A stretch of DNA of 64,000 nucleotides from Mycobacterium sp. UM_WGJ (GTDB taxonomy: Bacteria > Actinomycetota > Actinomycetes > Mycobacteriales > Mycobacteriaceae), in contig NZ_AUWR01000008.1 of the NCBI RefSeq assembly GCF_000455125.1, forward strand, positions 248,001-312,000. Direction: 5' to 3'. The translations under genes and the position numbers were made by a program. The notes under the pieces are model-generated. The model saw only the letters and a list, made by a program, of their open reading frames with translations. It was not told where the DNA came from and did not search any database. This document shows, in pieces, positions 53,422-63,908 of this stretch (the first letter of the stretch is position 1; each line of letters starts with the position of its first letter).

Positions 53422-54960
53422 ATGCACGGGTTCGTACCGTTTCCTGACGAGCGGGCCGCCGCCTATCGTGCGGCCGGCTACTGGAGCGGGCGGCCGCTGG
53501 CATCGCTGCTCGACGACGCCGCGGCCCGCTGGCCCGAGCGTCCGGCGGTGATCGATACAGACGCGACGCTGTCCTATGCGCAGTTGGATGCGGCCGCCGA
53601 TCGCGCAGCGGCGGGCCTGCACCGGCTGGGTGTCGGTGCCGGTGACCGGGTGTTGCTGCAGTTGCCCAACAGTTGCGCGTTCGCTGTCACGCTGTTCGGG
53701 CTGCTGCGGGTGGGTGCCCTCCCGGTGCTGTGCCTGCCCGGGCACCGTGCTGCCGAGATCGGGCATCTGGCTGCGGTCAGCGAAGCCGTCGGGATCGTGA
53801 TCCCTGATGCCACTGCGGGATTCGACTATCCGGCGATGGCCGCCGAACTGGGGCTGCGGCGGCTCGTTATCGACGAGGCGCCCGAGGACTCCCCCGCGCC
53901 GCGAGTCACCCCCGATCCGACCGCACCGGCACTGCTGCTGGTCTCCGGTGGGACCACCGGTATGCCCAAGCTGATCCCCCGCACCCATGACGACTACGTC
54001 TACAACGCCACCGCCAGCGCGCAGCTGTGCGAGCTGACCTGCGACGACGTCTACCTCGCGGCGTTACCGGCCGCCCACAATTTTCCGCTGGCCTGCCCCG
54101 GCTTGCTGGGCGCCATGTCGGTGGGCGCAGCCACCGTCTTCGGTGCCGACCCCAGCCCGGAGGCGGCCTTCGCCACCATCGCCCGGCACCGGGTGACGGT
54201 CACCGCGCTGGTGCCGGCGTTGGCGACGCTGTGGGCCCACGCCTGCGACTGGGAGCCGCAGAAGCCGACGACGCTGCGGTTGCTGCAGGTCGGTGGCGCC
54301 AAGCTCGCCGCGGGAGACGCCCGCCGGGTTCGGGAGGCGTTGACCCCTGGGCTGCAGCAGGTGTTCGGCATGGCCGAGGGGTTGCTCTGCTACACCCGGC
54401 CCGGCGATTCGGCGGAGTTGCTCGACACCACCCAGGGCCGGCCGTTGTGCGCCGACGACGAGTTGCGGGTGGTCGACGAGGACGGCGCCGAGACATCCGA
54501 GGGTGAGCTAATGGTGCGCGGGCCTTACACGATCAACGGCTACTACAACGCGGCCGAGGCCAATGAGCGGTCCTTCAGCCCGGATGGGTTCTACCGCAGC
54601 GGGGACCGGGTCCGCCGCCTGGCAGGCGGCTACCTGGAGGTGACCGGGCGGATCAAGGACGTGATCGTGCGCGCCGGCGAGAACATCGCTGCCGACGAAC
54701 TGGAGGCGCACCTGCTGGTCCATCCGGCGGTTCGATCGGCTGCCGCGGTCGGCCAACCGGATCAATATTTGGGCGAAAAGGTGTGCGCTGCAGTGGTGTT
54801 CAACGGAGCACCGTTGACGCTGGCAGAGCTGAACCGCCACCTCGACGAGTGTGGGGTCGCCACCCACGTCCGGATCGATCAGCTGACGGCGCTGCCGGCG
54901 CTGCCGTTCACGGCGGTCGGCAAGATCGACAAGAAAGCGCTGGTCCGCCAGCTCGGCTGA
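53422..54960 (+). CDS. mbtA: MbtA, salicylate-AMP ligase
   Basis: Activates salicylate as acyl-AMP and transfers it to the aryl carrier domain of MbtB; 512 residues. Aryl-acid adenylating family: SYAQLDAAADRAAAGL, P-loop LVSGGTTGMPKLIPRTHDDY, AALPAAHNFPLACPG (the N at the 235 position typical of aryl-acid enzymes), VFGMAEGLLCYTR, YRSGDRVRRL, GRIKDVIVRAGENI and C-terminal catalytic Lys in AVGKIDKKAL. Divergent from mbtB, sharing the IdeR box at 53350-53368. Confidence 0.96.
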   Translation: MHGFVPFPDERAAAYRAAGYWSGRPLASLLDDAAARWPERPAVIDTDATLSYAQLDAAADRAAAGLHRLGVGAGDRVLLQLPNSCAFAVTLFGLLRVGALPVLCLPGHRAAEIGHLAAVSEAVGIVIPDATAGFDYPAMAAELGLRRLVIDEAPEDSPAPRVTPDPTAPALLLVSGGTTGMPKLIPRTHDDYVYNATASAQLCELTCDDVYLAALPAAHNFPLACPGLLGAMSVGAATVFGADPSPEAAFATIARHRVTVTALVPALATLWAHACDWEPQKPTTLRLLQVGGAKLAAGDARRVREALTPGLQQVFGMAEGLLCYTRPGDSAELLDTTQGRPLCADDELRVVDEDGAETSEGELMVRGPYTINGYYNAAEANERSFSPDGFYRSGDRVRRLAGGYLEVTGRIKDVIVRAGENIAADELEAHLLVHPAVRSAAAVGQPDQYLGEKVCAAVVFNGAPLTLAELNRHLDECGVATHVRIDQLTALPALPFTAVGKIDKKALVRQLG

Positions 54961-54975
54961 CCCGAATTCGCCGGC

Positions 54976-55596
54976 CTAGCCACGCTCGACGACGTTGTCG
55001 AACCCCGAGGTGCTCACGTCCGGGTTCCCGGAGCGGTAGGTGACCCGGTTGTTGAGACCGGATGCGGTGACCTTGGGCGTCGAGTCGACGGTGATGACGT
55101 TGCCGATGCCCGACACCGTCAGACCGGCGCACTGGCCGGTGAGTTCCACGGTGTTGCTGACACCGCTCACCGACACGTAGCGACCGTCGCAGGCCAGTAT
55201 CTTGTTCTCCCCGGCCCCGGCGATGGTGAGGGTGACACTGCTGTCCGGCACCGGATTAGCAGGCGACGCTGCGACCGGCGGCTCCGGAATGGGCGCTGGT
55301 TCGGGCGCTGGAACCTCGACCGGCTCCGTGGACGGTTCCGGCGCGGCACCGCGAGTAGCGGTCGGATGCCCCTGCGTCGTAGTCGTCTGGCCTCCGACGA
55401 TCAGGAACATGGCCAGGGCCACCCCGATCAGGAGGGCCGCCGCAATCGCGACGACGGCGATCCCCCGGCCTCGCGGCGGTAACGTGCGCCCCTCGGTACC
55501 GATCGACGGGGAGGTCAGTTCCACGGGCGCGGCGAAGTCCGACAGCGGGCGTTCCAATTCCCGGATCCGGGCCTCGGGGTCATCGTCGGCGTTCAC
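54976..55596 (-). CDS. Membrane-anchored DUF3060 protein
   Basis: 206 residues. Short cytoplasmic N-terminus (PEARIRELERPLSDFAAPVE), one membrane helix at about 45-69 (GIAVVAIAAALLIGVALAMF), a Pro/Glu-rich linker (EPVEVPAPEPAPIPEPP), then a beta-rich DUF3060 domain from about 125 with repeated short units (VSVSGVSNTVEL, LTVSGIGNVITVD, VTASGLNNRVTY, VSTSGFDNVVE). The repeat pattern S-G-x-x-N-x-V suggests a small beta-solenoid. Two Cys (LACDGRY and GQCAGL) may pair. Function unknown. It sits between mbtA and irtB, convergent with mbtA. Confidence 0.82.
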   Translation of the reverse strand: MNADDDPEARIRELERPLSDFAAPVELTSPSIGTEGRTLPPRGRGIAVVAIAAALLIGVALAMFLIVGGQTTTTQGHPTATRGAAPEPSTEPVEVPAPEPAPIPEPPVAASPANPVPDSSVTLTIAGAGENKILACDGRYVSVSGVSNTVELTGQCAGLTVSGIGNVITVDSTPKVTASGLNNRVTYRSGNPDVSTSGFDNVVERG

Positions 55597-55632
55597 GCCT
55601 TCGATGATCGCACTAAAGTGGCCCGTTGCGTG

Positions 55633-57372
55633 CTAGCCGGCGTGGATCTGCCATCCGGCGGCATCATTTTGCTGCCGCCAGAACTCGTCGAAACGCCCAC
55701 CGGCCGCGCGCAATTCGTCGATCGTCCCGTCTTCGATGACGCGGCCGTCGTCGATGAACAGCACTCGGTCGGCCTGGGAGATGCTGGCCAGCCGGTGCGC
55801 GACGATCACCCGGGTACGCTGGCGCGGCTCGGAGCTCAGCGCGGCAACGATCGCGGCCTCGTTCTCGGTGTCCAGTGCGCTGGTCGCCTCGTCGACCAGC
55901 AGCACCGGTGCGGGTTTGAGCAGCGCCCGGGCGATGCTGACCCGTTGGCGCTCCCCGCCAGACAGTGCCGCGCCGGCTTCACCCACCCGGGTTTCGGCGC
56001 CGTCGGGCAGTCGGGCAACCAGCTCGTCGACGCGGGCCAGTGCGGCGGCCCGCTGGAAAGCTTCCTGATCGGCGTCGGGGTCTCCGACCAGGATGTTGTC
56101 GCGGATCGTGCCGTCGAGTAGGTACGGATGCTGGAACACCACACTGGTGGCGGCGCGCCGTGACGCGGCGTCCAACTCGGTGGCGTCCACCCCGTCGAGC
56201 AACACCCGCCCACCGGTGGGCTCATGCAGCCCGGCGATCAGGGACAAGATGGTGCTCTTGCCCGAGCCGGACGGTCCGACGATGGCCGTGGTGGTGCCGG
56301 CCTGCAGGGTGAAGCTCACCCGGTCGAGCACCGGGGCGCCCGCGGAGTCGTAGCCGAAGGTGACATCGTCGAACTCGATTCGGGTGGCGCCGGGGGCCTC
56401 GGGGGCATGACCGGGGCCGACCGTCACCTCCGGCGCGGTGAGCACAGCACGGATCCGCTCGAGGGAGGCCCGCGTCGACTCCAGCGCGGGCGCCAGTTCG
56501 CTGATGGAGGTGAACGGTTCCAGGTAGCGCACCGCCACCACGATCAAGGCGATGGCCTCGGGAACGCTGAGCGTGCCGGTCACGGTCAACGCGGTGGTGC
56601 TGCCGGCGAGCAGGATCAGGGCGCCCTGGCTGGCCAGACTGAACAGCAATTGCCCCGGAATCTGCATGAGTAACAGCCGCATCGCCGCGCCATGTTGGGC
56701 GCTCAGCGCCTGCCCGACGGTGCTGCGCTCGGGTTCGACGCGTCGCGCCGCGCGCAGCGCCTGCTGGGTGCGGGCGAACTCGATGATTCGTTCGGTCAAA
56801 GCGGTGTTGGCGTCGCCGGCCGCGGCGTCCGCGCGGGCGCTGAGCCGGTTGGACGCCCACAGCGCCCCCAGCAGCAGCGGTACCCCGCCCAGGGCGGCCA
56901 GACCCAGCTGCCAGGACACCCCGAGCAGGGCCAGTGCGATCGCCGGCGGCAGCAAGATCGCACTGATTAGGGGGGTCAGCAGGTTGACCACCAGGCTCAC
57001 CAGTTCGGGGCCGGTGGCAGCGATCGCCTGTCGCGCGTCGGCGGTGTTGGCGGGCGTGAACCAGCCCAGCCGGATGCCCGGCAGTCGGTCGGCCACGTCG
57101 TGCTGGGTGTGATCGAGGACGGCGAATCCCAAGCCGAATCCGATTCGTGCGCAGGCGAAGTCGATCAGCCAACCGGCGACGGTCGCCACGGTCAACCAAC
57201 CCAGCCAGGCCACCGCCTGACTCGGCGTGCTGGCGAAGAGCGCGCTCACCAGCGGGACCAGCAGCACGGTCCCCGCTGCCCGCACCGCCACCGACAGCAC
57301 CGTCAGCGCGGCGTAGCCATACATCCGGCCACGGCGGTCGTGCGGAATCAGCTGGATCAGGGTGCGGATCAC
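55633..57372 (-). CDS. irtB: IrtB, ABC transporter half for ferric mycobactin
   Basis: 579 residues: six-helix membrane domain about 15-300, NBD about 340-575 with Walker [18 protein letters not shown], signature [16 protein letters not shown], Walker [13 protein letters not shown] and the switch His in VIVAHRLAS. Forms a heterodimer with IrtA that imports iron-loaded siderophore. I start at GTG 57372 ([10 protein letters not shown]), which overlaps the irtA stop as GTGA. Confidence 0.96.
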   Translation of the reverse strand: MIRTLIQLIPHDRRGRMYGYAALTVLSVAVRAAGTVLLVPLVSALFASTPSQAVAWLGWLTVATVAGWLIDFACARIGFGLGFAVLDHTQHDVADRLPGIRLGWFTPANTADARQAIAATGPELVSLVVNLLTPLISAILLPPAIALALLGVSWQLGLAALGGVPLLLGALWASNRLSARADAAAGDANTALTERIIEFARTQQALRAARRVEPERSTVGQALSAQHGAAMRLLLMQIPGQLLFSLASQGALILLAGSTTALTVTGTLSVPEAIALIVVAVRYLEPFTSISELAPALESTRASLERIRAVLTAPEVTVGPGHAPEAPGATRIEFDDVTFGYDSAGAPVLDRVSFTLQAGTTTAIVGPSGSGKSTILSLIAGLHEPTGGRVLLDGVDATELDAASRRAATSVVFQHPYLLDGTIRDNILVGDPDADQEAFQRAAALARVDELVARLPDGAETRVGEAGAALSGGERQRVSIARALLKPAPVLLVDEATSALDTENEAAIVAALSSEPRQRTRVIVAHRLASISQADRVLFIDDGRVIEDGTIDELRAAGGRFDEFWRQQNDAAGWQIHAG

Positions 57373-60005
57373 CGGCCGGCCTCCGCCCCGACGGTGACCG
57401 CGGCGCGGCCGGTCTGCCACAACTGCTGGTAGCGACCGCCGGTTGCCAGCAATTGGTCGTGGCTGCCCTGTTCGGCGATCCCCCCGTGGTCGAGCACGAC
57501 GATCTGGTCGGCGCCGGTGATGGTGTGCAGCCGGTGGGCGATTACCAGCACGGTGCGATCCCGGGTCAGCCGGTTCAGCGCTTGCTGCACCAGGTATTCC
57601 GATTCTGGATCGGCGAACGCGGTGGCCTCGTCCAGGATGAGCACGGGCGTGTCAGCGAGGATGGCGCGGGCGATGGTCAGCCGCTGGCGTTCCCCGCCCG
57701 AAAGCGCGGCGGCGGCGCCGAGCACGGTGTCGTAGCCGTCGGGCAGCCGCAAGATGCGGTCATGGATTTGGGCTTCGCGGGCGGCGGCCTGCACCTGCGC
57801 ATCGGTCGCATCCGGAACCGCCAGCGCGATGTTGTCGCGCACGCTGCCGTGCACCAGTTGGGTTTCCTGCAGGACGAATCCCACCCGGCGGTAGAGCTCG
57901 TCGGCGGTCAGCGACCGGATGTCGTGACCGTCAACCGATATCGATCCGGACTCGACGTCGTGGAACCGGGCCAGCAGTGCCGCCAGGGTCGACTTGCCCG
58001 AACCCGACGGGCCCACCAGCGCGGTCACCGTACCCGGCCGCAGCGTCAACGACACGTCGCGGATCACCGGGACACCGGGGCGATAGCCGAAGGTGACTGC
58101 CTCGAAGCGCACCGTCCCAGGCGCGTCTACCGGTGTGGGATCGTGCTGCTCGACGGCGAGCTCGGGCTCGTCCAGGGCGATCTGTAGCCGCCGTGCCGCC
58201 AGCATGCCGCCGCGAATACCGCCGACCCCCAGGCCGATACCCAGCAGTCGGGCGCCGAAAGTGGTGCCCAGCAACAGGAACGGCAGCAGGTTCACCGGGT
58301 TCATTCGGCCGGAGATGATCAGGGGGGTGCCGGTCAGCATGATCAGCCACAGGAAGGTCGACGGGCGGGTGACCAGATCCATCAGCGTCTTCTTGCCGAT
58401 GAACGGTCGCTGCCAGTCCACGAGAAAGTTGATGTAGTCGTCGAGGCGGCGGCGGAAGACGGAGGCGGTGGCCCCGCCGAACACCCGGATCACCGGCTGA
58501 CCTTCGAGGTACGTGCCGGCTTCGCCGTTCATCCGCTCAGCCCAGCGTTGCGCCTGGCTGATCTTGGGGCCGGATTGGGTCATCATCACCGACATCAGCA
58601 CCAGGTAGACCAGCACGGGCACGAACAGCACCAGTGCCACCCGCCAGTCCACCACGAACAGGTAGACCAACACCGCGACCGGTGCCACCACGGCGGCGAC
58701 GGCGTCCGGGATGGCATGGGTGACCAGGTAATGCAGCGACAGGGTGTCGTCGGCGACCAGTTGCTTGATCGAGCCGGATCCGCGGGCGGTGAACCAGCCC
58801 AGTGGCAGCCGGGACAGCTTGCTCAGCAATCGGGTCCGCAGCGCGCTCGCGAAGCGGGCGTCGACGACGTGCAGCCACAGCGTCAGCCCCGCGCCCAGCA
58901 AGGTGCCCAAACCCAGCAACGAGAGTGCGGTGATTCCCACCGTCCACAGCCGTGACTCGTCGGCGCCGGCAACCAACAGTCGGGCCAGCTCCACCAGCAG
59001 CACGAACGGGGCTAACTGCAGCAACGTGATCAGGGCCTGGAGGACACCGGAGAGAATCAGCGGCCCCCGCAGCGGACCGAGCAGCCGACCCGCGGCCTGC
59101 GCACGCCACGCTCCCTTTGCGTTGGCTGTGCGCTCACCCGGCGGTTCAGCGAGTCTCGACGCAGGAGAGGCGAAGCTGGGACCGCCGCATGAACCAGCCG
59201 TCTCACTCGCAGTGTTGTCTGGTGACGGCAGCGTCAACGGCGCAGGCTCCGGCCCGCGCTGAGTGCCCATGGCACGTCCGGCGGTCCAGTAGGCCTGCGC
59301 GTGGATTTCGGATTTGGGGAAGCCGAACTCGTCGCGCAGCCGGGTACGCAGCGCCTTGAGCGTCGCGGCTTCCGGCGTGGCCCAGGCGTACCAGTCCGAC
59401 CAGTCCCGGGCCTCGATCGCCGCGGCCAGCGAGCCCGCGTCACGGCGGGGCACCCAGTGCACCCGCAACCGGGGGTGCGCTTGCAACGGGATCAACAGAT
59501 CGTCGTCGTGGTGCTGTTCGAGGTAGAGCTCGATCGGTACATCGGGTGCGACGGTGCGGATGATTCCGTTGATTCCCGGAATCGACGCCGAGTCGCCCAT
59601 CAGTAGGTAGCCGGCGGGCTGGGCGTCGGCATCGGGCACCTCGAAGCGCGACGAGCCCATCAGCGACATCGCCGCGATGGTGGCTCCGGGTTCCACGGTG
59701 CGGGCCCAGCGGGTGGCCGGCCCGGCTGGTTCGTGCAGCACCATGTCGACCGCAAAGCGTCCGCTCTCCGCGTCGCCCTCGACGATCGTGTACGCGCGCT
59801 GGAACTCGGTGTGCGATCCATCCGGGTCCGGGAACCAAAATCGCAGCCAGGCACTGGGTTCGACGGCCGCGTCGGTGAACAGGGTGGACGAATGCATCCA
59901 GACCCGGATGCAATGTGGAGCGATCCAGGCGGTCTCGAGCACCGTTACGGTGTGGTCGCGAGCACCGAAGCCCCGCAGAATCGCCCCCTGCAAGCCGCGC
60001 GCCAT
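57369..60005 (-). CDS. irtA: IrtA, siderophore-interacting ABC transporter half
   Basis: 878 residues. N-terminal siderophore-interaction (SIP) flavin domain about 1-255 ([37 protein letters not shown]), which binds FAD and reduces the imported ferric siderophore; membrane domain about 310-600; NBD with Walker [17 protein letters not shown], signature [16 protein letters not shown], Walker [12 protein letters not shown], His in VIAHRLHT. A 47-bp dispersed repeat encodes residues about 273-288 ([17 protein letters not shown]) in the linker between SIP and membrane domains, which accounts for the protein being about 20 residues longer than M. tuberculosis IrtA. An IdeR box lies 70 bp upstream. 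Confidence 0.96.
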   Translation of the reverse strand: MARGLQGAILRGFGARDHTVTVLETAWIAPHCIRVWMHSSTLFTDAAVEPSAWLRFWFPDPDGSHTEFQRAYTIVEGDAESGRFAVDMVLHEPAGPATRWARTVEPGATIAAMSLMGSSRFEVPDADAQPAGYLLMGDSASIPGINGIIRTVAPDVPIELYLEQHHDDDLLIPLQAHPRLRVHWVPRRDAGSLAAAIEARDWSDWYAWATPEAATLKALRTRLRDEFGFPKSEIHAQAYWTAGRAMGTQRGPEPAPLTLPSPDNTASETAGSCGGPSFASPASRLAEPPGERTANAKGAWRAQAAGRLLGPLRGPLILSGVLQALITLLQLAPFVLLVELARLLVAGADESRLWTVGITALSLLGLGTLLGAGLTLWLHVVDARFASALRTRLLSKLSRLPLGWFTARGSGSIKQLVADDTLSLHYLVTHAIPDAVAAVVAPVAVLVYLFVVDWRVALVLFVPVLVYLVLMSVMMTQSGPKISQAQRWAERMNGEAGTYLEGQPVIRVFGGATASVFRRRLDDYINFLVDWQRPFIGKKTLMDLVTRPSTFLWLIMLTGTPLIISGRMNPVNLLPFLLLGTTFGARLLGIGLGVGGIRGGMLAARRLQIALDEPELAVEQHDPTPVDAPGTVRFEAVTFGYRPGVPVIRDVSLTLRPGTVTALVGPSGSGKSTLAALLARFHDVESGSISVDGHDIRSLTADELYRRVGFVLQETQLVHGSVRDNIALAVPDATDAQVQAAAREAQIHDRILRLPDGYDTVLGAAAALSGGERQRLTIARAILADTPVLILDEATAFADPESEYLVQQALNRLTRDRTVLVIAHRLHTITGADQIVVLDHGGIAEQGSHDQLLATGGRYQQLWQTGRAAVTVGAEAGR
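59140..59186 (+). repeat. 47-bp dispersed repeat, copy C (linker of irtA)
   Basis: Begins GGCGGTTCAGC and ends GCTGGGACCGCC like copy A, with only two interior differences from it (GAGTCTCGACGC for GAGGCTCGACGA). Antisense to irtA and read in frame as a 16-residue linker. Identity with copy A continues for five more bases (GCATG). Confidence 0.9.
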
Positions 60006-60074
60006 CCCGGTCCTTTCGCCGACGGTGGCCCACCCCGCGGAGTGGAGCTCGGCGCCCCGCCGCCAAAGTGGAAC

Positions 60075-60093
60075 CTAGGTTACCCTACCCTCA
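60075..60093. promoter_or_regulatory. IdeR box between irtA and mbtK
   Basis: CTAGGTTACCCTACCCTCA matches the IdeR consensus at 14 of 19 positions, in the 128-bp divergent gap. The left half AGGTTA is exact. Confidence 0.72.
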
Positions 60094-60110
60094 CTTATTG
60101 GCAGGGGGGC

Positions 60111-60129
60111 TCGGGGTAGGCTGACCGTT
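60111..60129 (+). promoter_or_regulatory. Possible second IdeR box before mbtK
   Basis: TCGGGGTAGGCTGACCGTT has 12 of 19 matches, keeping the GTAGGCTNACC centre, and ends 4 bp before the mbtK ATG. Weaker than the box at 60075. Confidence 0.4.
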
Positions 60130-60133
60130 CGTT

Positions 60134-60763
60134 ATGACAGACGCCGCCAACATTGTGCACCGTGAACTGACGGACGTCCCCGAGGACGTTCGCCGCGTTC
60201 CCGCACCGCCGATCCCGGTTCTCGCCGCTCCCTACTCGATCCGGGTCGCCGACCCGGACGGCGACGCGGAGATGATCTCCGAGTGGATGAACCGGCCACA
60301 TCTGGCCGAGACATGGGAGTCCGCCTGGCCGCCGGAGCGCTGGCACGCCTACCTGAGCGCCTTGGTCGAAGGCAGCTTCACGCGCCCCTTGATCGTCAGC
60401 CGGCACGGGCAGGACAGCGGCTACATCGAATTGTACCGAGCGTCAAAGGATTCCATCGCCAAGTACTACGCCGCCCACCCTTACGACCTGGGTATGCACG
60501 GGGCGGTCGCCGACCTCGCAGCGGTCAATCGGGGGTTCGCGGCGATCCTGCTCCCGCGCGTCATGAAAAGCGTGTTCGAGCTCGAACCGCATTGCCGGCG
60601 AATGATGTTCGAGCCCGAGTACCGCAACACGGCCATGCGCAGGCTGGCCGAGTATGTGGGCGGGACCTTTCTCGGTGAGCACGACATGGGTTACCGCCGC
60701 ATGGCGCTCTACGGGGTGCTGCGCTACCCCGAGGACGATCCACTCTCGAACAGCTCGGCATAG
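60134..60763 (+). CDS. mbtK: MbtK, lysine N-acyltransferase
   Basis: GNAT-fold enzyme that moves the long acyl chain from the carrier MbtL to the epsilon-nitrogen of the lysine in mycobactin; 209 residues. Blocks typical of the siderophore acyltransferase group: [87 protein letters not shown] and [11 protein letters not shown]. Its 3' end overlaps the convergent mbtN by 40 bp. Divergent from irtA. Confidence 0.95.
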   Translation: MTDAANIVHRELTDVPEDVRRVPAPPIPVLAAPYSIRVADPDGDAEMISEWMNRPHLAETWESAWPPERWHAYLSALVEGSFTRPLIVSRHGQDSGYIELYRASKDSIAKYYAAHPYDLGMHGAVADLAAVNRGFAAILLPRVMKSVFELEPHCRRMMFEPEYRNTAMRRLAEYVGGTFLGEHDMGYRRMALYGVLRYPEDDPLSNSSA

Positions 60764-61899
60764 CCGTCGTAGTCGGGTCGCATGCCGGCCGCGACCAACT
60801 CCCACAGCACTTCGTCGGTGCCGCCGCCGACGCGAGCCAGCTTCATGTCCCGCCACCAGCGTCCGATCGGGGTCTCATCGACGAGGTAGCCGGAGCCGCC
60901 GAAGATGTGCATGCACTCGGAGAACACCTCTTCACCGAGCCGGGCCGCGGTGACCTTCATGGCCGCGGCCGCACGCAGATCGAGCCGGCCGTCGGCAGCA
61001 ATGCCGTTGAGCGCGTGGCGAAGCATGTCGACCCGGGCCTGCAGGTCGGCCACCCGCATCCGCAACGCCTGATGTTCGAACAGAGTGGCGCCGAACTGCC
61101 GGCGTCGCATCATCCGGGCGTGGGTGAGCCCCAGCACCAGCTGGGATGATGCCGCGACCTGCCCAGCTATCGACATGCGCTCATGCGCCAGCCCCCAGGA
61201 GATGGCGGCCAGCCCGGTGCCCGGGCGGGCGATCAGCGCATCAGCGGGCACCCAGGTGTCGATGTCGACCGCGGCGGTGTCCAGCGGCCCGGCACCGACC
61301 TTGCGATAGGGCTCGTTGACGTGCACCTGGGAAATCGGGACCGCGATCACCAGGACGTTGCCGTGCCGGCTGTTCGCGTCATGGTCCACACCGCGCGCCA
61401 CCACGATGATGTGGTCGGCGATCGGCGACAGGGACACAAACTTCTTACGGCCACGCACTTCGAAACCATCTCGCGCCGAACGAACTTCGGTCTCGACGAT
61501 CTGCAGGTCCGAACCGCCGGACTCCTCCGAGGCGCCGATGCAGAGCACCGCCTGGCCCGCGATGGCCTGCGCGCAGATGCTCTGCAGATACTCCGATCGG
61601 CCGAATCGGCGCAATACCGCGATGGCGGAATCGTGCAGACTCACCCCGACCCCGATGCCGGCCGACCGCAGGTGGCCCAGTTTGAATGCCAGGGCCACCA
61701 GCTTGGCGACGTCGGGATGCTGACCGTTACTCCACTTCTGCGCGAACACCCCACTGCGCCCCAGGTGTTCGATCAGCGCGCGCGGGAAACGCTCGGTCGC
61801 TTCGGCTTCCGCGGTCCAGTCCACTACCTGCTGGTCGAAGACCTGATCCAGCAAGACCCGGTAGCTGTCGATATCGGATCCGGCGGTCACGTCGGTCAC
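60724..61899 (-). CDS. mbtN: MbtN, acyl-ACP dehydrogenase
   Basis: Flavin dehydrogenase that introduces the cis double bond into the acyl chain on MbtL; 391 residues. I chose GTG 61899 because GGAGG lies six bases upstream and the mbtM stop is one base before it; an ATG at 61926 would overlap mbtM. Family blocks: [93 protein letters not shown] and [12 protein letters not shown]. Matches the fadE14 product of M. tuberculosis. Confidence 0.95.
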   Translation of the reverse strand: MTDVTAGSDIDSYRVLLDQVFDQQVVDWTAEAEATERFPRALIEHLGRSGVFAQKWSNGQHPDVAKLVALAFKLGHLRSAGIGVGVSLHDSAIAVLRRFGRSEYLQSICAQAIAGQAVLCIGASEESGGSDLQIVETEVRSARDGFEVRGRKKFVSLSPIADHIIVVARGVDHDANSRHGNVLVIAVPISQVHVNEPYRKVGAGPLDTAAVDIDTWVPADALIARPGTGLAAISWGLAHERMSIAGQVAASSQLVLGLTHARMMRRRQFGATLFEHQALRMRVADLQARVDMLRHALNGIAADGRLDLRAAAAMKVTAARLGEEVFSECMHIFGGSGYLVDETPIGRWWRDMKLARVGGGTDEVLWELVAAGMRPDYDGYAELFESGSSSG

Positions 61900-61900
61900 T

Positions 61901-63481
61901 TCAGGCCTCCAGGTTGCGTTTGACATCCAGCCGCCGGAGCTTTCCCGACGACGTCCGGGGCAGTGCGCCCGGTGCCAGGAACACCACCTCTGCGGGCACC
62001 ACCCCGCACTGCGATGCCACCCGGGAGATCAGGGCGGCACGCGCTGCGGCTTCGTCGCGGCCACGGAACTCCGCGGCGATCACCAGTCCCGGACGGATCC
62101 CGTCGGTGCCGACTGCCACCACCGCGCCCTCCCGGACCCCACGCACCTGCGCCGCGACCCGTTCGATCTCGGTCGGGAAAACGTTGCGACCTGCGATCGA
62201 GATGATCTCTTTGGCCCGGCCGCAGACCACCAGGCCGGCGTCGGTGAGGTAGCCGAGGTCGCCGGTGGCAAACCAGGCGTCCGGGTCCAGCGTCGGCTGG
62301 CCGAGGTAGCCCGACATCATTGAGGTTCCGCGGATCTCGATCTCACCGACCTCGCGCTGCGGCAGCTCCTCGTGGTCGTCGGCCACCGGGCGGATCCGGA
62401 CCTGCATCCCGGGGATCGGCTCGCCGAGCACCGCGTGTCGGCGGGTGGTCGCAGCGTCCTCGCCGGCCGGGTTGGTCACCTCGTCGTACACCAAGCCGGC
62501 GCCAGGTCGCGGCGCCGTCACCGCGCAGGTGGCCTCGGCCAAGCCGTAGGACGGCATCAGCGCACCGGGGTCCAGACGGAACTTGGCCAGCTCGGTGACG
62601 AATCGCTCCAGTCCCTCGCAGTCGACCGGTTCGCCGCCGTTGATGGCGACCCGCAGCCGACTCAGGTCCACGTCGGGGACACGCCGGGCGTATTTGCCGA
62701 TCACGCTGTAGGCGAAGTTGGGTGCGGCGGTCATGGTGGCCCGGCTGTCGTGCAACCAGCTCAGCCAACGAAACGGCGAAGCGGCAAAGGCCGCCGTCGG
62801 CGCCAGCCACTGTTCCGAGCCGGTCAGTGCCGCGCTGAGCAGGAAGGTCAGTCCCATGTCGTGATAGAGCGGCAGCCAGCTGCAGCCGACATCGGCGGCC
62901 GGATCGACACCGACATGCTTGCTCAAGCCGGAGACGTTCGCCAGCACCGCGGTCGGTGACAGCTGGGCGGTGCGCGGGGTGCCGGTGGACCCGGCGGTGC
63001 CCTGCAACACCGCGGGTATATCGGCGTCCGCGGTCACCGGTGTGACCGAGCGTCCGGCGCCGGCCGCCGCTGCGACATCAGCCACCGCCAGTGCGCGGCC
63101 GGCCTCCTCCGCCCCCAGCAGGTCCAACACAGGACCGTGACTGAGCACCGTGCTGACCCCAACGCCGTGGAAGCGATCCAGCGTGGCCTGCGCCCATTGC
63201 CCAGGGTCCGCGCCGCGGACCGGTCCCGGCAGGATCGACAGGCTACGGCCGGCCAGCCAGGCGCCCTGGATGGCGGCGACCAGGTCTGCGGTCGGCTCGC
63301 CTACCAGCCCCACGGCCCCGTCGTCGTCGCCGTCGAGGATGCGGGCCGCGATACTCTCGGCGCGGGCGTGCACCTGTCGCCACGGATGGCGCTGCCATAC
63401 GCCCGTGTCGGTGTCGAAGACCACCAGGTCATGCGCCGACCCGGTCATCGCCCGGGTCAGGGCGTCGGCCAGCACGCTCAC
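61901..63481 (-). CDS. mbtM: MbtM, fatty acyl-AMP ligase
   Basis: Activates a long-chain fatty acid and loads it on MbtL; 526 residues. P-loop-like [35 protein letters not shown] (typical of FAALs), [49 protein letters not shown], and the C-terminal Lys in [16 protein letters not shown] 63481 overlaps the mbtL stop as GTGA; in-frame codons upstream are mbtL shadow. Matches fadD33. Confidence 0.95.
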   Translation of the reverse strand: MSVLADALTRAMTGSAHDLVVFDTDTGVWQRHPWRQVHARAESIAARILDGDDDGAVGLVGEPTADLVAAIQGAWLAGRSLSILPGPVRGADPGQWAQATLDRFHGVGVSTVLSHGPVLDLLGAEEAGRALAVADVAAAAGAGRSVTPVTADADIPAVLQGTAGSTGTPRTAQLSPTAVLANVSGLSKHVGVDPAADVGCSWLPLYHDMGLTFLLSAALTGSEQWLAPTAAFAASPFRWLSWLHDSRATMTAAPNFAYSVIGKYARRVPDVDLSRLRVAINGGEPVDCEGLERFVTELAKFRLDPGALMPSYGLAEATCAVTAPRPGAGLVYDEVTNPAGEDAATTRRHAVLGEPIPGMQVRIRPVADDHEELPQREVGEIEIRGTSMMSGYLGQPTLDPDAWFATGDLGYLTDAGLVVCGRAKEIISIAGRNVFPTEIERVAAQVRGVREGAVVAVGTDGIRPGLVIAAEFRGRDEAAARAALISRVASQCGVVPAEVVFLAPGALPRTSSGKLRRLDVKRNLEA

Positions 63482-63738
63482 GCGTCGGCAGGGGCTTTCG
63501 CCCGGATGGCGGCCTCGAGATCCCCGACTGTGTCGCACGTCAACAGGTCTTCCTCGGACAGCGCCACCCCGAGACGGTCCTCGATGGCCACCATGCCGAT
63601 CGCGAACGCCACCGAATCAAGGCCCACGTCGTCGACCAGGCGCGACTCCGGCGTCACCCGGTTGAGATCGACGTTCAGGTCGTCGCGCAGGATCTCTCGC
63701 AGAGCGACGTTGATGGCATCGGGGACGGAAACGCTCAT
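63478..63738 (-). CDS. mbtL: MbtL, acyl carrier protein
   Basis: 86-residue carrier that holds the mycobactin acyl chain. Phosphopantetheine Ser in [20 protein letters not shown]; acidic helix 3 ([21 protein letters not shown]). First gene of the mbtL-M-N operon, read away from the double IdeR site at 63768-63826. Confidence 0.95.
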   Translation of the reverse strand: MSVSVPDAINVALREILRDDLNVDLNRVTPESRLVDDVGLDSVAFAIGMVAIEDRLGVALSEEDLLTCDTVGDLEAAIRAKAPADA

Positions 63739-63767
63739 GGTGAGCGACGCTACACCAAAGCCGGAAG

Positions 63768-63786
63768 TAAGGTTAGGCTTGCCCTA
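63768..63786. promoter_or_regulatory. IdeR box, proximal to mbtL
   Basis: TAAGGTTAGGCTTGCCCTA: the left half matches at 11 of 12 positions (AGGTTAGGCT exact), the right half is offset by one base. Lies 30 bp before the mbtL ATG. Confidence 0.75.
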
Positions 63787-63807
63787 CCTGTGACGTCCAA
63801 CACAACG

Positions 63808-63826
63808 TTAGGTTAGGCTTGCCTTT
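63808..63826. promoter_or_regulatory. IdeR box, proximal to the right-edge gene
   Basis: TTAGGTTAGGCTTGCCTTT: the first 12 bases match the consensus exactly, 15 of 19 overall. Its start is 40 bp (about four helical turns) from the start of the box at 63768. Confidence 0.82.
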
Positions 63827-63908
63827 CATCTTAATTCGTGATTAATGTCAACCCGCGTTCGACATGACAAAAACCTCATAAACGTTGAGGTCACGATAAG
63901 GAGATGCA

